Origin: VGWB01 sp964614245
GTDB lineage: Bacteria > Bacteroidota > Ignavibacteria > UBA10030
Direction: 5' to 3'
DNA length: 13,248 bases
NCBI GenBank assembly: GCA_964614245.1
Contig: CAZTKU010000069.1
Span: 1 to 13,248, forward strand
Shown here: piece by piece, positions 1-7,167 of the stretch
How positions within the stretch are numbered: the stretch's first letter is position 1
How the letters are laid out: each line of letters begins with the position of its first letter
Notes under the pieces: generated by a model
Database searches by the model: none
What the model saw: only the letters and a program-made list of their open reading frames with translations
Told to the model about the DNA's origin: nothing
Program-made: the position numbers and the translations under genes

Positions 1-87
1 CGTCGGCGAGAGAGTCATCGTATACGTAATCAGAGAGATGATGAAAACCCCAAAAGCAACAATGCGGTTTATCTTCTTATGTTCCAT
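1..87 (-). CDS. DUF2723-type membrane protein, N-terminal fragment (cut by window edge)
   Basis: Only the first 29 codons are visible; the gene runs off the left edge. They read as a short basic start (MEHKKINR) followed by one hydrophobic segment (about residues 9-26) ending in YTMTLSPT. This resembles the beginning of DUF2723 proteins, large multi-pass membrane proteins of Bacteroidota and relatives that are related to TMEM260/POMT-like glycosyltransferases; family members usually continue with a FWDCGEF-like motif just after this point. The start is supported by a good ribosome binding site, GAGGTG, three bases before the ATG. It lies about 100 bp downstream of hemW on the same strand. The assignment rests on a short N-terminus only, and the enzymatic role is family knowledge, not seen here. 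Confidence 0.6.
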   Translation of the reverse strand, partial: MEHKKINRIVAFGVFIISLITYTMTLSPT

Positions 88-187
88 TCCCACCTCGACA
101 TGATGAAAACGAATGCAAACTCAAATCCAATGAAGAAAACGATGCCAATGTATAAGGAAAAGGATTGAACTGCAACACGATGTCGAT

Positions 188-1357
188 CTACAACTGAAGG
201 GATGCGCTGATCTCATCGCACACCAGATACCCTTTGGATGTCAAACGAATCTTTCCGTCCTTCACGATGGCCATGCCGTTGCTGATGAGCGCATCGATCT
301 TCGGCCTGTGTTCAGCCATCAGATCTCTCCCAAACTTCCTTGGGAAACCCGCGGCGTCGAGGCCCTCGCTCCTCAACCCCAAGAGGACTTCTTCTTCGAT
401 GAGCTGTTCAGTCGTCAGTTCCTCTTCCCCGGCGACCGGGAGATTTTCCCTTTCCAATCGCTCCGCATACCCCGTCACGTTTGCGAGGTTCCACCAACGT
501 GTCGGAAGGCCGCCGGATTGCGCCGATGACCAAAAGGAATGTGCGGATGGTCCGAAACCGAGATAGTTGGTGTGGTTCCAGTAGTTGCTGTTGTGGCGTG
601 ATTTGAAACCGGGTTTCGCGAAGTTCGACACCTCATACTGTTCGTAACCCTGCGTTCCAAGAAAGTGGATCGTGTGCTCGTACAGCTCTGCATCCTGATC
701 GACACTCAAGAGTGCAACTTGACCGCTCTCGACCATTCTGAACAGCGGCGTGTTCGGCTCGAGAATGAGGCTGTAACAAGAAAGGTGCGTTGGATTCAGC
801 TCGACAGCCTGCCTGAGGTTTGATTCCCAACGGTCTCTGGTCTGCGAGGGGAGCGCAAAAATCAGGTCGATGCTGACGTTTTGAAATCCGGCCTGATGGG
901 CATCCCGAATACTCTCTTTGGCCTGCCCAGACGAATGGATACGGCTCAGGAATTGGAGGTCGTCGTCGTAGAATGACTGTACACCCAAGCTAAGCCGATT
1001 CACTCCAATCGCACGAAAAGCCTTGAGCTTTTGAAGGTCCACAGTTCCCGGATTGGTCTCAAGAGTAATCTCCGCATCTCGTTCAATGGAGAAGGAACCG
1101 GCGAGAACATCAAGAATCCCATCAATGGCAGATGGAGAGAGGAGAGATGGAGTCCCGCCTCCGAAAAACACTGTCTCATACGAAGCCTTGAACCGTTCGT
1201 CCCTGCTCCGAAGGCTGATCTCCCTCTTCAACGCATCGAGGAATCGACTGATGAGCCCCTCGTTCCGATCGGCACTCTCCCTCGGCGAAATCGAGTAGAA
1301 ATCGCAGTAGATGCACTTATGTTCGCAAAACGGAATATGGAGGTAGAGGCTTGCCAT
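188..1357 (-). CDS. hemW: HemW-type radical SAM protein (haem chaperone, formerly oxygen-independent coproporphyrinogen oxidase-like)
   Basis: A 389-residue radical SAM protein. The [4Fe-4S] motif CxxxCxxC is at C11, C15 and C18 in HIPFCEHKCIYCDF. The position two after the last cysteine is F20 rather than cysteine, which is the HemW pattern and unlike genuine HemN (CxxxCxxCxC). The glycine-rich SAM motif GGGTP is at 66-70, and the HemW haem-binding motif HNxxYW is at 255-260 (HNSNYW), followed by GFGPSAHS. The length matches HemW (about 370-400). HemW binds haem and is thought to insert it into respiratory enzymes; it is not expected to decarboxylate coproporphyrinogen. The ATG start leaves only six residues before HIPFC and no upstream in-frame choice looks better; no Shine-Dalgarno sequence is evident. 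It follows the lepA-lepB-lepB cluster, separated by a palindrome-rich gap. Confidence 0.93.
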   Translation of the reverse strand: MASLYLHIPFCEHKCIYCDFYSISPRESADRNEGLISRFLDALKREISLRSRDERFKASYETVFFGGGTPSLLSPSAIDGILDVLAGSFSIERDAEITLETNPGTVDLQKLKAFRAIGVNRLSLGVQSFYDDDLQFLSRIHSSGQAKESIRDAHQAGFQNVSIDLIFALPSQTRDRWESNLRQAVELNPTHLSCYSLILEPNTPLFRMVESGQVALLSVDQDAELYEHTIHFLGTQGYEQYEVSNFAKPGFKSRHNSNYWNHTNYLGFGPSAHSFWSSAQSGGLPTRWWNLANVTGYAERLERENLPVAGEEELTTEQLIEEEVLLGLRSEGLDAAGFPRKFGRDLMAEHRPKIDALISNGMAIVKDGKIRLTSKGYLVCDEISASLQL

Positions 1358-1388
1358 GCGTGAACTTTCTGCGCCAAAGTCGCACCAG

Positions 1389-1509
1389 TCCCGCTTTACG
1401 GTTCCGCTTTTCAGAATCCCGCTATGGAAGCGGAATCCAGAAAGCGGGAGATCCCGAAAAGCGGGACCCGCTACGCAGCCTGGCGGGTCCGCCCCTGGCG
1501 GAAATTTCC
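1389..1509. repeat. Nested palindrome cluster between lepB and hemW
   Basis: The spacer holds several inverted repeats packed end to end. An outer stem pairs TCCCGCTTT (1389-1397) perfectly with AAAGCGGGA (1458-1466). Inside it, 1404-1423 pairs with 1429-1447 around a 5-nt loop, with three mismatches and one bulge. Next, GGACCCGC (1464-1471) pairs with GCGGGTCC (1483-1490). Then TCCGCC (1488-1493) pairs with GGCGGA (1497-1502). Last comes the perfect palindrome GGAAATTTCC (1500-1509). The core CCGCTTT word appears about six times in alternating orientation. There is no T-tract on either strand to make it a simple intrinsic terminator. It resembles REP/MITE-like intergenic repeats; its function is unknown. 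Confidence 0.75.
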
Positions 1510-1576
1510 AATTTCTAGTTGAGAGCCTTTCTTTTCTTCCTCACCCAGCTGACAATTGGCAATCGACAAGTGAGAA

Positions 1577-2533
1577 TCATCTTATGAGATTTCCTATTCT
1601 TTCCCACCGGATGCTTCTGAGTTTGTCCGAGAAACTCGCCACCGGAAGACCCGGATCCCACGACCAATAGACGATCAAGGCCTCGCCAACCACGTTTTCC
1701 TCGGGTACAAATCCCCAGAACCGGCTATCGAGACTATTTTCACGATTGTCGCCGAGAACGAAGTAATAATCTCGCTGGATCCTGTAAGAAGAGGACTCAA
1801 TACCATCGACCATGACTTTCCCGGCCGCTGTACGGTACACCTCGTGCCCTTCATGCTCAATGAGTTTTTTCCAGCGATCGATATTCACCGAGGTGAGATC
1901 GACGACATCTCCTTTCTTCGGAACGACCAGCGGGCCATATTCATCTTCCGTGAATCCGGCGCCAGCTGGAAACAGACCGTTCTCCGATCCAGCATGAAAT
2001 CCTCTGTGCGTAACCTTTGCAGACGCCGGCAACGCCAATTCCCCGTCGTTGACCAGAACTCGACCAGAGACGATCCGCACAGTGTCCCCGGGTAGCCCGA
2101 TACACCGTTTGATGTAGTTCGTGGATTCAGGATCCTGCATTTGCTCGTGATCACCTGGGAACTCAAAGACAATCACATCACCGCGTCGGACGCTCCTGAG
2201 GCCGGGTAGGGAGATGGAGGGGATGGCAAGGTTCGTGAGAGGCAAGTGCCGCGGCGTCCTGAGCCCGTAGACAAACTTGTTCACAAAGAGGAAATCGCCG
2301 ACCAGGAGCGTGTTCTCCATCGAGCCCGAAGGAATGCGATATGCCTCAACGATGAACGCCTTCAGCGTGAACGCGATGAGAAGCGTGAAGAGAAGGGTCT
2401 TGATGTAACTGATCACCCTTGCTCTGCGCCCAGAATCAGCTCTCTCCGGTGGAGGCGAGCCAGATTGTTGCCCTCCGGAAACGTATTGAGGACTTCTGAT
2501 CTCTTCCTCGTTCTTGACGGTCTCTTCGCCCAT
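1577..2533 (-). CDS. lepB: Signal peptidase I (second of two tandem copies)
   Basis: A 318-residue membrane-anchored serine protease that removes signal peptides from exported proteins on the outer face of the inner membrane. The first 38 residues form a polar cytoplasmic tail rich in S, G, P and E, followed by a single transmembrane segment (about 41-62). The catalytic serine is S71 in RIPSGSMENTL; the general-base lysine is K142 in YIKRCIGLPGD. Box E is GDNRENSLDSR (261-271). The long region between K142 and box E fits the large S26A insert of Gram-negative-type enzymes. The start lies five bases after the stop of the upstream lepB copy, with only a weak AAGAAG ribosome site, so translation may depend on the upstream gene. 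Both catalytic residues are present, so the copy looks active. Confidence 0.95.
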   Translation of the reverse strand: MGEETVKNEEEIRSPQYVSGGQQSGSPPPERADSGRRARVISYIKTLLFTLLIAFTLKAFIVEAYRIPSGSMENTLLVGDFLFVNKFVYGLRTPRHLPLTNLAIPSISLPGLRSVRRGDVIVFEFPGDHEQMQDPESTNYIKRCIGLPGDTVRIVSGRVLVNDGELALPASAKVTHRGFHAGSENGLFPAGAGFTEDEYGPLVVPKKGDVVDLTSVNIDRWKKLIEHEGHEVYRTAAGKVMVDGIESSSYRIQRDYYFVLGDNRENSLDSRFWGFVPEENVVGEALIVYWSWDPGLPVASFSDKLRSIRWERIGNLIR

Positions 2534-2538
2534 GCTTC

Positions 2539-3444
2539 TTACTTAATCAGCGTGCCAATCCGACCTAAGCGCACTGACCCAAGCTTTGCGAAGATGCTGT
2601 AAATCGGAATGTCAGTGTCCCATGACCAATAGACGATGAGCGGCGTGCCAACGAGGTTTTCTTTCGGGATGAAGCCCCAATACCGGCCATCGAGACTATT
2701 GTCCCGGTGGTCTCCCATGCCGAACAGGTAGTCCTTCTCGACCCGGTATTCAGCAACAACGCTTCCGTCAACTTCTATTTGGTCCCCATTGAGGCGAACC
2801 GTGTGTCCCTCACGCCGGATGAATGTATCCCAAGCCTGAATATTCTTCGCCGACAGCGGAACCACCATTCCCTTCCTGGGTATGACAATGGGTCCGTAGT
2901 TGTCTTCATTCCATGGCACCCCCTTCGGGAAAATCCGATCGTCGATCTGATCTGGCGGCATCATCCGCTGGAAGGTGAACTTCTGATTGCGCGGCAGCGG
3001 GAATGGCTTCCCGTTGACATACAGGACTCGATTGATGACTTGCAGCGTGTCACCTGGCAAAGCAACGCACCGCTTCAAATAGAACGTAAACTCCTCCGGG
3101 TTCACCTCGTCACGATAGCCCGGGAAGACGAAGACTATCACATCGCCTCGCTCCACGTCGCGAATCCCGGGGACCCGGAACCATGGAAGCCTGACGTTTG
3201 TGAAAGGAATATTCCGCGGCGACGTGCCGCCATAGATGAACTTATTGACAAACAGTAAGTCGCCGGTCATCACCTCATTCTCCATCGAGCCGGTCGGAAC
3301 AAGAAACGAGGCAATCACAAAGTTGTTCAGAATGAGGAAAGCTCCAAACACAATCCCGAATTCCTTTAGGAACGCAAGGAATTTCTCTTTGAAGGATCGC
3401 TGTTCGGCGGTTTGATCCGTTTTCTTCTTTCGGGATTCTTTCAT
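2539..3444 (-). CDS. lepB: Signal peptidase I (first of two tandem copies)
   Basis: A 301-residue signal peptidase I. A basic N-terminus (KESRKKK) precedes one transmembrane segment (about 29-48). The catalytic serine is S53 in LVPTGSMENEV and the lysine is K124 in FYLKRCVALPGD. Box E is GDHRDNSLDGR (244-254), with His in place of the usual Asn and Gly in place of Ser; both are outside the catalytic dyad. I chose the ATG that overlaps the lepA stop by one base (TAATG) because GGAGGA sits three bases before it. A longer in-frame reading would run 45 codons back into lepA and lacks family similarity. The overlap predicts translational coupling to lepA; lepA-lepB adjacency is also known from E. 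coli. Many blocks match the downstream copy, including YWSWD near the C-terminus, pointing to an old duplication. Confidence 0.95.
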   Translation of the reverse strand: MKESRKKKTDQTAEQRSFKEKFLAFLKEFGIVFGAFLILNNFVIASFLVPTGSMENEVMTGDLLFVNKFIYGGTSPRNIPFTNVRLPWFRVPGIRDVERGDVIVFVFPGYRDEVNPEEFTFYLKRCVALPGDTLQVINRVLYVNGKPFPLPRNQKFTFQRMMPPDQIDDRIFPKGVPWNEDNYGPIVIPRKGMVVPLSAKNIQAWDTFIRREGHTVRLNGDQIEVDGSVVAEYRVEKDYLFGMGDHRDNSLDGRYWGFIPKENLVGTPLIVYWSWDTDIPIYSIFAKLGSVRLGRIGTLIK

Positions 3445-5243
3445 TAGTCCTCCATGGAGAGCACGGCCAGGAATGCTTCCTGCGGCACCTCGACTCGTCC
3501 GACCTGTTTCATGCGCTTCTTGCCCTCTCTTTGTTTTTCCAGAAGTTTCCGTTTTCGTGTTATGTCGCCGCCATAGCATTTGGCAAGAACGTTTTTTCTC
3601 ATCGCACTGAGCGTTTCCCGAGCGATCACCTTGCTGCCGATGGCTGCCTGAATTGCGACTTCAAACATTTGACGAGGAATGAGCTCTCGAAGTTTCCCGC
3701 ACAGCTTTCTCCCCCAATCGTAGGCTTTCGAGCGGTGGACAATGGTCGAAAGGGCATCGACGGGCTCCCCATTAAGCAGAACATCGAGCTTGACAAGGTC
3801 GGACTCCCGATATTCCAGGAAGTCGTAGTCGAACGAAGCATACCCCCGGGAAAGGGACTTCAGCTTGTCATAGAAATCAAAGATGATCTCGGCCAGCGGC
3901 AGCTCATAGTGGATGTCCGCCCGCTCAGGACTCAGATATGTGGTGTTCTTATGAATACCACGGCGATCCATGCAGAGCTTCATGATTGCGCCGATATACT
4001 CAGAGGGGGAAATGATCTGCCCCTTGATGTACGGCTCCTCGACTTTCTCAATTTCTCCGGCCGAAGGCATGAACGCGGGGTTGTCGACGTGCAGAACTTC
4101 GCCGGTGGTCTTGGCCACACGGTATTCAACGTTCGGGACGGTGTTGATGAGCGATTGATTGTATTCGCGCTCAAGCCGTTCTCGGACAATCTCCATGTGG
4201 AGCAATCCGAGAAATCCGCAGCGAAAACCAAATCCCAGGGCAAGCGAGGTTTCCGGCTCAAAGATGAGCGACGCGTCGTTGATCTTGAGCTTCTCGAGCG
4301 CATCGCGCAGCTCGGCAAACTCGTCGCTGTTCGAAGGATACATGCCGCTGAACACCATGGGCTTCACTTCTTTGTAACCCGGCAACGGCCCGGCCGCGGG
4401 TCGCTCGGCATGCGTGATCGTGTCACCGACCTTCGTGTCGTGAACGTCTTTGACATTGGCGATGACATAGCCGACATCTCCTGCCACGAGCGCCCCCACG
4501 CGCTTCCTCTCCATCTCCAGGATCCCGATGTCCTCGGCTTGAAATTGCTTCCCGTTCGAGAAGAATTGAATCCGATCTTTCTCGCGCACGGTTCCGTCAA
4601 ATACCCGCACATATGCAACCGCGCCTCGATATTCATCAAACACAGAATCAAAGATGAGGGCTCGGAGAGGAGCGTCCGGATCCCCCTTCGGCGCACGCAC
4701 ACGCCCCACAACGGCTTCCAATACCTCATCGGTTCCCCAACCTGCCTTGGCACTGCCCAAGAGAATCTCGTTTTCAGTGCATCCGATCAGGTCCATGACC
4801 TGACGTTTGACAGTGTCGATCATCGTTTTTGCACTGGGGAGGTCAAGTTTGTTGATGAACGGGATAATCTCGAGGCCGGCATCGATGGCGAGATAGAGAT
4901 TGGAGATCGTCTGCGCCTCGACCCCCTGTGTCGCGTCAACCACAAGGATGGCGCCTTCGCACGCGGCGAGGGATCGGGAGACTTCATAGGTGAAATCGAC
5001 GTGGCCAGGTGTGTCAATGAGATTCAGCGTGTACTCTTGGCCATCTCGGGCTTTGTACTTCATCTGGATCGCGTGGAGCTTGATGGTGATGCCGCGTTCT
5101 TGTTCCAGCTCCATGTCATCCAGAACTTGCTTTGTCATGTTGCGCGGGGAAACAGCACCCGTCCGCTCGAGAATCCTGTCCGCGAGCGTAGACTTCCCGT
5201 GGTCAATGTGCGCAACGATGCAGAAGTTCCGGATATGCTTCAT
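3444..5243 (-). CDS. lepA: Elongation factor 4 (LepA), translational GTPase
   Basis: A 599-residue protein, the usual LepA length. It is a ribosome-associated GTPase related to EF-G that acts on elongating or assembling ribosomes. GTPase motifs are complete: G1 AHIDHGKST (11-19), G2 RGITI (50-54), G3 DTPGH (77-81, with catalytic H81) and G4 NKLD (131-134). Domain II and the EF-G-like domains follow, with GFGFRCGFLGLLHMEI marking the domain III region. The LepA-specific C-terminal domain ends in GKKRMKQVGRVEVPQEAF, which separates it from EF-G and TypA. The ATG gives the normal N-terminus MKHIRNFCIVAHIDHGKS; no Shine-Dalgarno sequence is evident. It heads the lepA-lepB-lepB cluster and has a leader of about 120 bp with an inverted repeat and a promoter candidate. 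Confidence 0.97.
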   Translation of the reverse strand: MKHIRNFCIVAHIDHGKSTLADRILERTGAVSPRNMTKQVLDDMELEQERGITIKLHAIQMKYKARDGQEYTLNLIDTPGHVDFTYEVSRSLAACEGAILVVDATQGVEAQTISNLYLAIDAGLEIIPFINKLDLPSAKTMIDTVKRQVMDLIGCTENEILLGSAKAGWGTDEVLEAVVGRVRAPKGDPDAPLRALIFDSVFDEYRGAVAYVRVFDGTVREKDRIQFFSNGKQFQAEDIGILEMERKRVGALVAGDVGYVIANVKDVHDTKVGDTITHAERPAAGPLPGYKEVKPMVFSGMYPSNSDEFAELRDALEKLKINDASLIFEPETSLALGFGFRCGFLGLLHMEIVRERLEREYNQSLINTVPNVEYRVAKTTGEVLHVDNPAFMPSAGEIEKVEEPYIKGQIISPSEYIGAIMKLCMDRRGIHKNTTYLSPERADIHYELPLAEIIFDFYDKLKSLSRGYASFDYDFLEYRESDLVKLDVLLNGEPVDALSTIVHRSKAYDWGRKLCGKLRELIPRQMFEVAIQAAIGSKVIARETLSAMRKNVLAKCYGGDITRKRKLLEKQREGKKRMKQVGRVEVPQEAFLAVLSMED

Positions 5244-5314
5244 AGGACAATTGGATCCGCGACCTCAACCCGCAGCCGCTCAAGGAGAATCTCACAACTC
5301 CATAAAACGACAAA

Positions 5315-5353
5315 GAGTAAAGAGTGAAAGTGCAATCGGGTCACCCTTTACTC
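5315..5353. repeat. 13-bp inverted repeat in the lepA leader
   Basis: GAGTAAAGAGTGA (5315-5327) pairs with TCACCCTTTACTC (5341-5353) at 12 of 13 positions around a 13-nt loop. It lies between the lepA start codon and the lepA promoter candidate, so as RNA it would form a hairpin close to the 5' end of the lepA message. It lies between the starts of two divergent genes, so it is not a terminator of either coding region. It could be an operator, an attenuator or a stabilising 5' hairpin. Confidence 0.6.
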
Positions 5354-5367
5354 CCTTGGACACCTGA

Positions 5368-5396
5368 AATATAGTCCAAAATGGCAAGAAGAGCAA
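5368..5396 (-). promoter_or_regulatory. Candidate lepA promoter
   Basis: On the minus strand, TTGCTC (5396-5391) and TATATT (5373-5368) are separated by exactly 17 bp. The -10 matches TATAAT at five of six positions; the -35 keeps only TTG. Transcription would start near 5361, giving a leader of about 118 nt. The same arrangement is seen ahead of parA and the secreted NlpC/P60 gene, which is the main support. Confidence 0.35.
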
Positions 5397-5512
5397 GGAA
5401 TTGGTGTCTTGTTTTGCCCGAGGAGGAACAACAAGTCGCATTCCTTCTTCGAAGGGGCAGACACGGCTGCAAGGGCGCGCTATGCAATCTCATCAAGAGA
5501 AAGTTCTTGTAA
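5381..5512 (+). other. Doubtful 43-codon open frame upstream of the epimerase gene
   Basis: An ATG-to-TAA frame of 43 codons (begins MARRARNWCLVLPEEEQQ) fills part of the lepA-epimerase gap. It is basic, has three cysteines and matches no family I recognise. No ribosome binding site precedes the ATG, and it overlaps the lepA promoter candidate on the other strand. It is in the same frame as the epimerase gene and is separated from it only by its own TAA and a 16-codon stretch. I regard it as more likely chance than a gene. Confidence 0.12.
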
Positions 5513-5560
5513 ATGTTGGCCAAAATGTTTAGATATCCGAAAGCGAAACGAGGAGACTGT

Positions 5561-6472
5561 ATGAAGATTGTTGTCGCTGGCGGGTCAGGCTTCATCGGTC
5601 GACCGCTGGTCGAGAGACTTGTCAAATCGGGCCATGCTCTTGTCCTGCTCACGCGAAACCCCGCGGGGATGCAAAACCTTTTCGCTCCAACCATTCAGAT
5701 TGCGGAATGGGATGGGAGGGCTTCAGGTGATTGGATCCACCATTTGGACGGGTCAGATGGCGTCATCAACTTGGCCGGGGAGCCGATCTCGGCGAGGCGA
5801 TGGACTTCGACTCAGAAGAAGAGAATCATAACCAGCCGTCTCGAAGCCACGAAGGCCATCGTCGATGCAATTGCCGGTTCAGTCAAGAAGCCTCAGGTTC
5901 TGATCAACGCCTCAGGCGTCGGCTACTACGGAGAGGTGAAGGCGGGAGACGTGGCAGAGAGTTCGCCGAACGGCGACGATTTTTTTGCTGAGATATGCCG
6001 CGCGTGGGAGTCGGCCGCGATGAGGGCCGAACAGCACGGCGTGCGTGTTGTGGTACTACGCACAGGTATTGTGCTCCACAAGAGCGGAGGAGCACTGAAG
6101 AGGTTTCTGCTCCCCTTCAATCTATTCGTCGGTGGACCTCTCGGCCCCGGGACTCAATGGGTATCATGGATCCACCGGGAAGATGCAATGCGAGCAATTC
6201 AGTTTGCGCTCGAGAATCGCACCTTCTCTGGCCCTGCAAACATTGCTGCGCCCGAGGCCGTGACGATGCACGATTTCTGTCGTGAACTCGGGAAAGCCAT
6301 GGGCCGCCCGTCATGGTTTCGCGTCCCGGAATTCGCACTCAGACTTGCCCTCGGCGAGATGGTCGACGTTGTCATCAAGGGCCAACGGGCTGTGCCGAAG
6401 AAGCTTCTTGATGCAGGGTTTACATTCAGGTTCTCAAATCTCGGCGACGCATTCGCCGATCTCTTCTCGTAG
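5561..6472 (+). CDS. TIGR01777-family epimerase (YfcH/SulA-like SDR with C-terminal DUF1731)
   Basis: A 303-residue extended short-chain dehydrogenase-like protein and the only plus-strand gene here. The Rossmann nucleotide-binding motif GGSGFIG is at residues 7-13. NLAGEPI and the YYGE of GVGYYGE follow in the positions typical of TIGR01777 proteins, and the C-terminus carries the DUF1731 block (VPEFALRLALGEM, then VIKGQRAVPKKLLDAGF). The substrate is unknown for the family; a relative in E. coli is YfcH and in cyanobacteria a cell-division-linked SulA-like protein. I chose the ATG giving MKIVVAGGSGFIG because AGGAG lies five bases upstream; an in-frame ATG 48 bp earlier adds 16 residues with no family match. 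A weak promoter candidate (TTGTAA at 5507, 17 bp, TAGATA at 5530) precedes it. It converges on the DUF5683 gene with a 78-bp gap lacking a clear terminator. Confidence 0.9.
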   Translation: MKIVVAGGSGFIGRPLVERLVKSGHALVLLTRNPAGMQNLFAPTIQIAEWDGRASGDWIHHLDGSDGVINLAGEPISARRWTSTQKKRIITSRLEATKAIVDAIAGSVKKPQVLINASGVGYYGEVKAGDVAESSPNGDDFFAEICRAWESAAMRAEQHGVRVVVLRTGIVLHKSGGALKRFLLPFNLFVGGPLGPGTQWVSWIHREDAMRAIQFALENRTFSGPANIAAPEAVTMHDFCRELGKAMGRPSWFRVPEFALRLALGEMVDVVIKGQRAVPKKLLDAGFTFRFSNLGDAFADLFS

Positions 6473-6550
6473 ATCATCGACACGAATCGGATAGCGGAAC
6501 TCGCTCGGTCGAAATAGACTCAACAATGAAATGGAGGGGTGAGGAAGGAC

Positions 6551-7150
6551 TCAGTGAATTGGGACGCTGAGGCGGAGAGCCGCTCCGCCGCCGAGATTAT
6601 CGGTCACCTCGAAGTTGTACAGACTCGCACCCACGTAGGCATCAACGATGTTCAGGAGGTATGTGAGAGCGAAATAGAAGGCAAACTTATCTCGCTCATC
6701 ACGGTAGAAGTCCCGCTCATAGAGGAATTGCGCACTCCCCTGCCCGCCATTCTCACCTCGGTCAACGGATTGCTGGTATTGTCCGCGAGCCGAGAGATAG
6801 AGATCATTGACCTTCAGCCATTTGCTCACAAAGTACCCGCCAAAACCGAGAATGATCGGAACTTTCCAGTACCGTCCGGTGTAGATCTGGCCGGCACCGG
6901 GAAGGACAGCGGAGAGGAGAATTGCCGTGGTCGCGGATTTCCCGCGTTGCTCAATTGAATCCGCCGACGTGGACGCAACTCGAAGTGTATCTTGGAACGA
7001 AATTCCCGAAAGGCCCTCGGGAAATGTTCTGTGCTTGAAGAGGGAAGGGGTGACCCGGTACTGCCCAGGACAGGGGTATAACGAAAACAGAATGAGGACG
7101 GTGAAGAGAAAACAGCGGACTGTGCTCTTTGTCCCAGGCGAGCGATCCAT
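6551..7150 (-). CDS. DUF5683 domain protein, exported or membrane-bound
   Basis: A 199-residue protein of unknown function. A signal-peptide-like N-terminus (basic to about residue 12, hydrophobic 13-26) is followed by a low-complexity linker. The DUF5683 core starts at about 70: KSATTAILLSAVLPGAGQIY then TGRYWKVPIILG, then a second hydrophobic stretch, a YRDERDK motif (149-155) and a third hydrophobic segment (about 158-178). The C-terminal end (GGGAALRLSVPIH) reads like a beta strand. DUF5683 genes commonly sit beside parA-parB in Bacteroidota, often with dapB and lepB nearby, which agrees with this context. The start ATG is 17 bp after the RidA-family stop and lacks a strong ribosome site. 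Role not known; involvement in the cell envelope is inference from the signal peptide and hydrophobic segments. Confidence 0.82.
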   Translation of the reverse strand: MDRSPGTKSTVRCFLFTVLILFSLYPCPGQYRVTPSLFKHRTFPEGLSGISFQDTLRVASTSADSIEQRGKSATTAILLSAVLPGAGQIYTGRYWKVPIILGFGGYFVSKWLKVNDLYLSARGQYQQSVDRGENGGQGSAQFLYERDFYRDERDKFAFYFALTYLLNIVDAYVGASLYNFEVTDNLGGGAALRLSVPIH

Positions 7151-7167
7151 ATCCCAAGCGCCGCTCG

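Noticed and set aside
188..1357. Annotation as HemN, oxygen-independent coproporphyrinogen III oxidase
   Set aside because: The fourth cysteine of HemN (CxxxCxxCxC) is replaced by F20, and the HNxxYW haem-binding motif of HemW is present.
3442..3579. 45-codon N-terminal extension of the first lepB into lepA
   Set aside because: The extension overlaps the conserved LepA C-terminus, has no similarity to signal peptidases, and the internal ATG at 3444 has a near-perfect GGAGGA site.
3531..5327. 598-codon open frame on the plus strand, antisense to almost all of lepA
   Set aside because: The opposite strand encodes an intact LepA with every family motif. The antisense product has no recognisable domain, and the frame is explained by the codon pattern of lepA. 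Its ATG has no ribosome binding site.
6473..6550. Bidirectional terminator between the convergent epimerase and DUF5683 genes
   Set aside because: Only a four-base stem (AGCG/CGCT) without T-tracts could be found.
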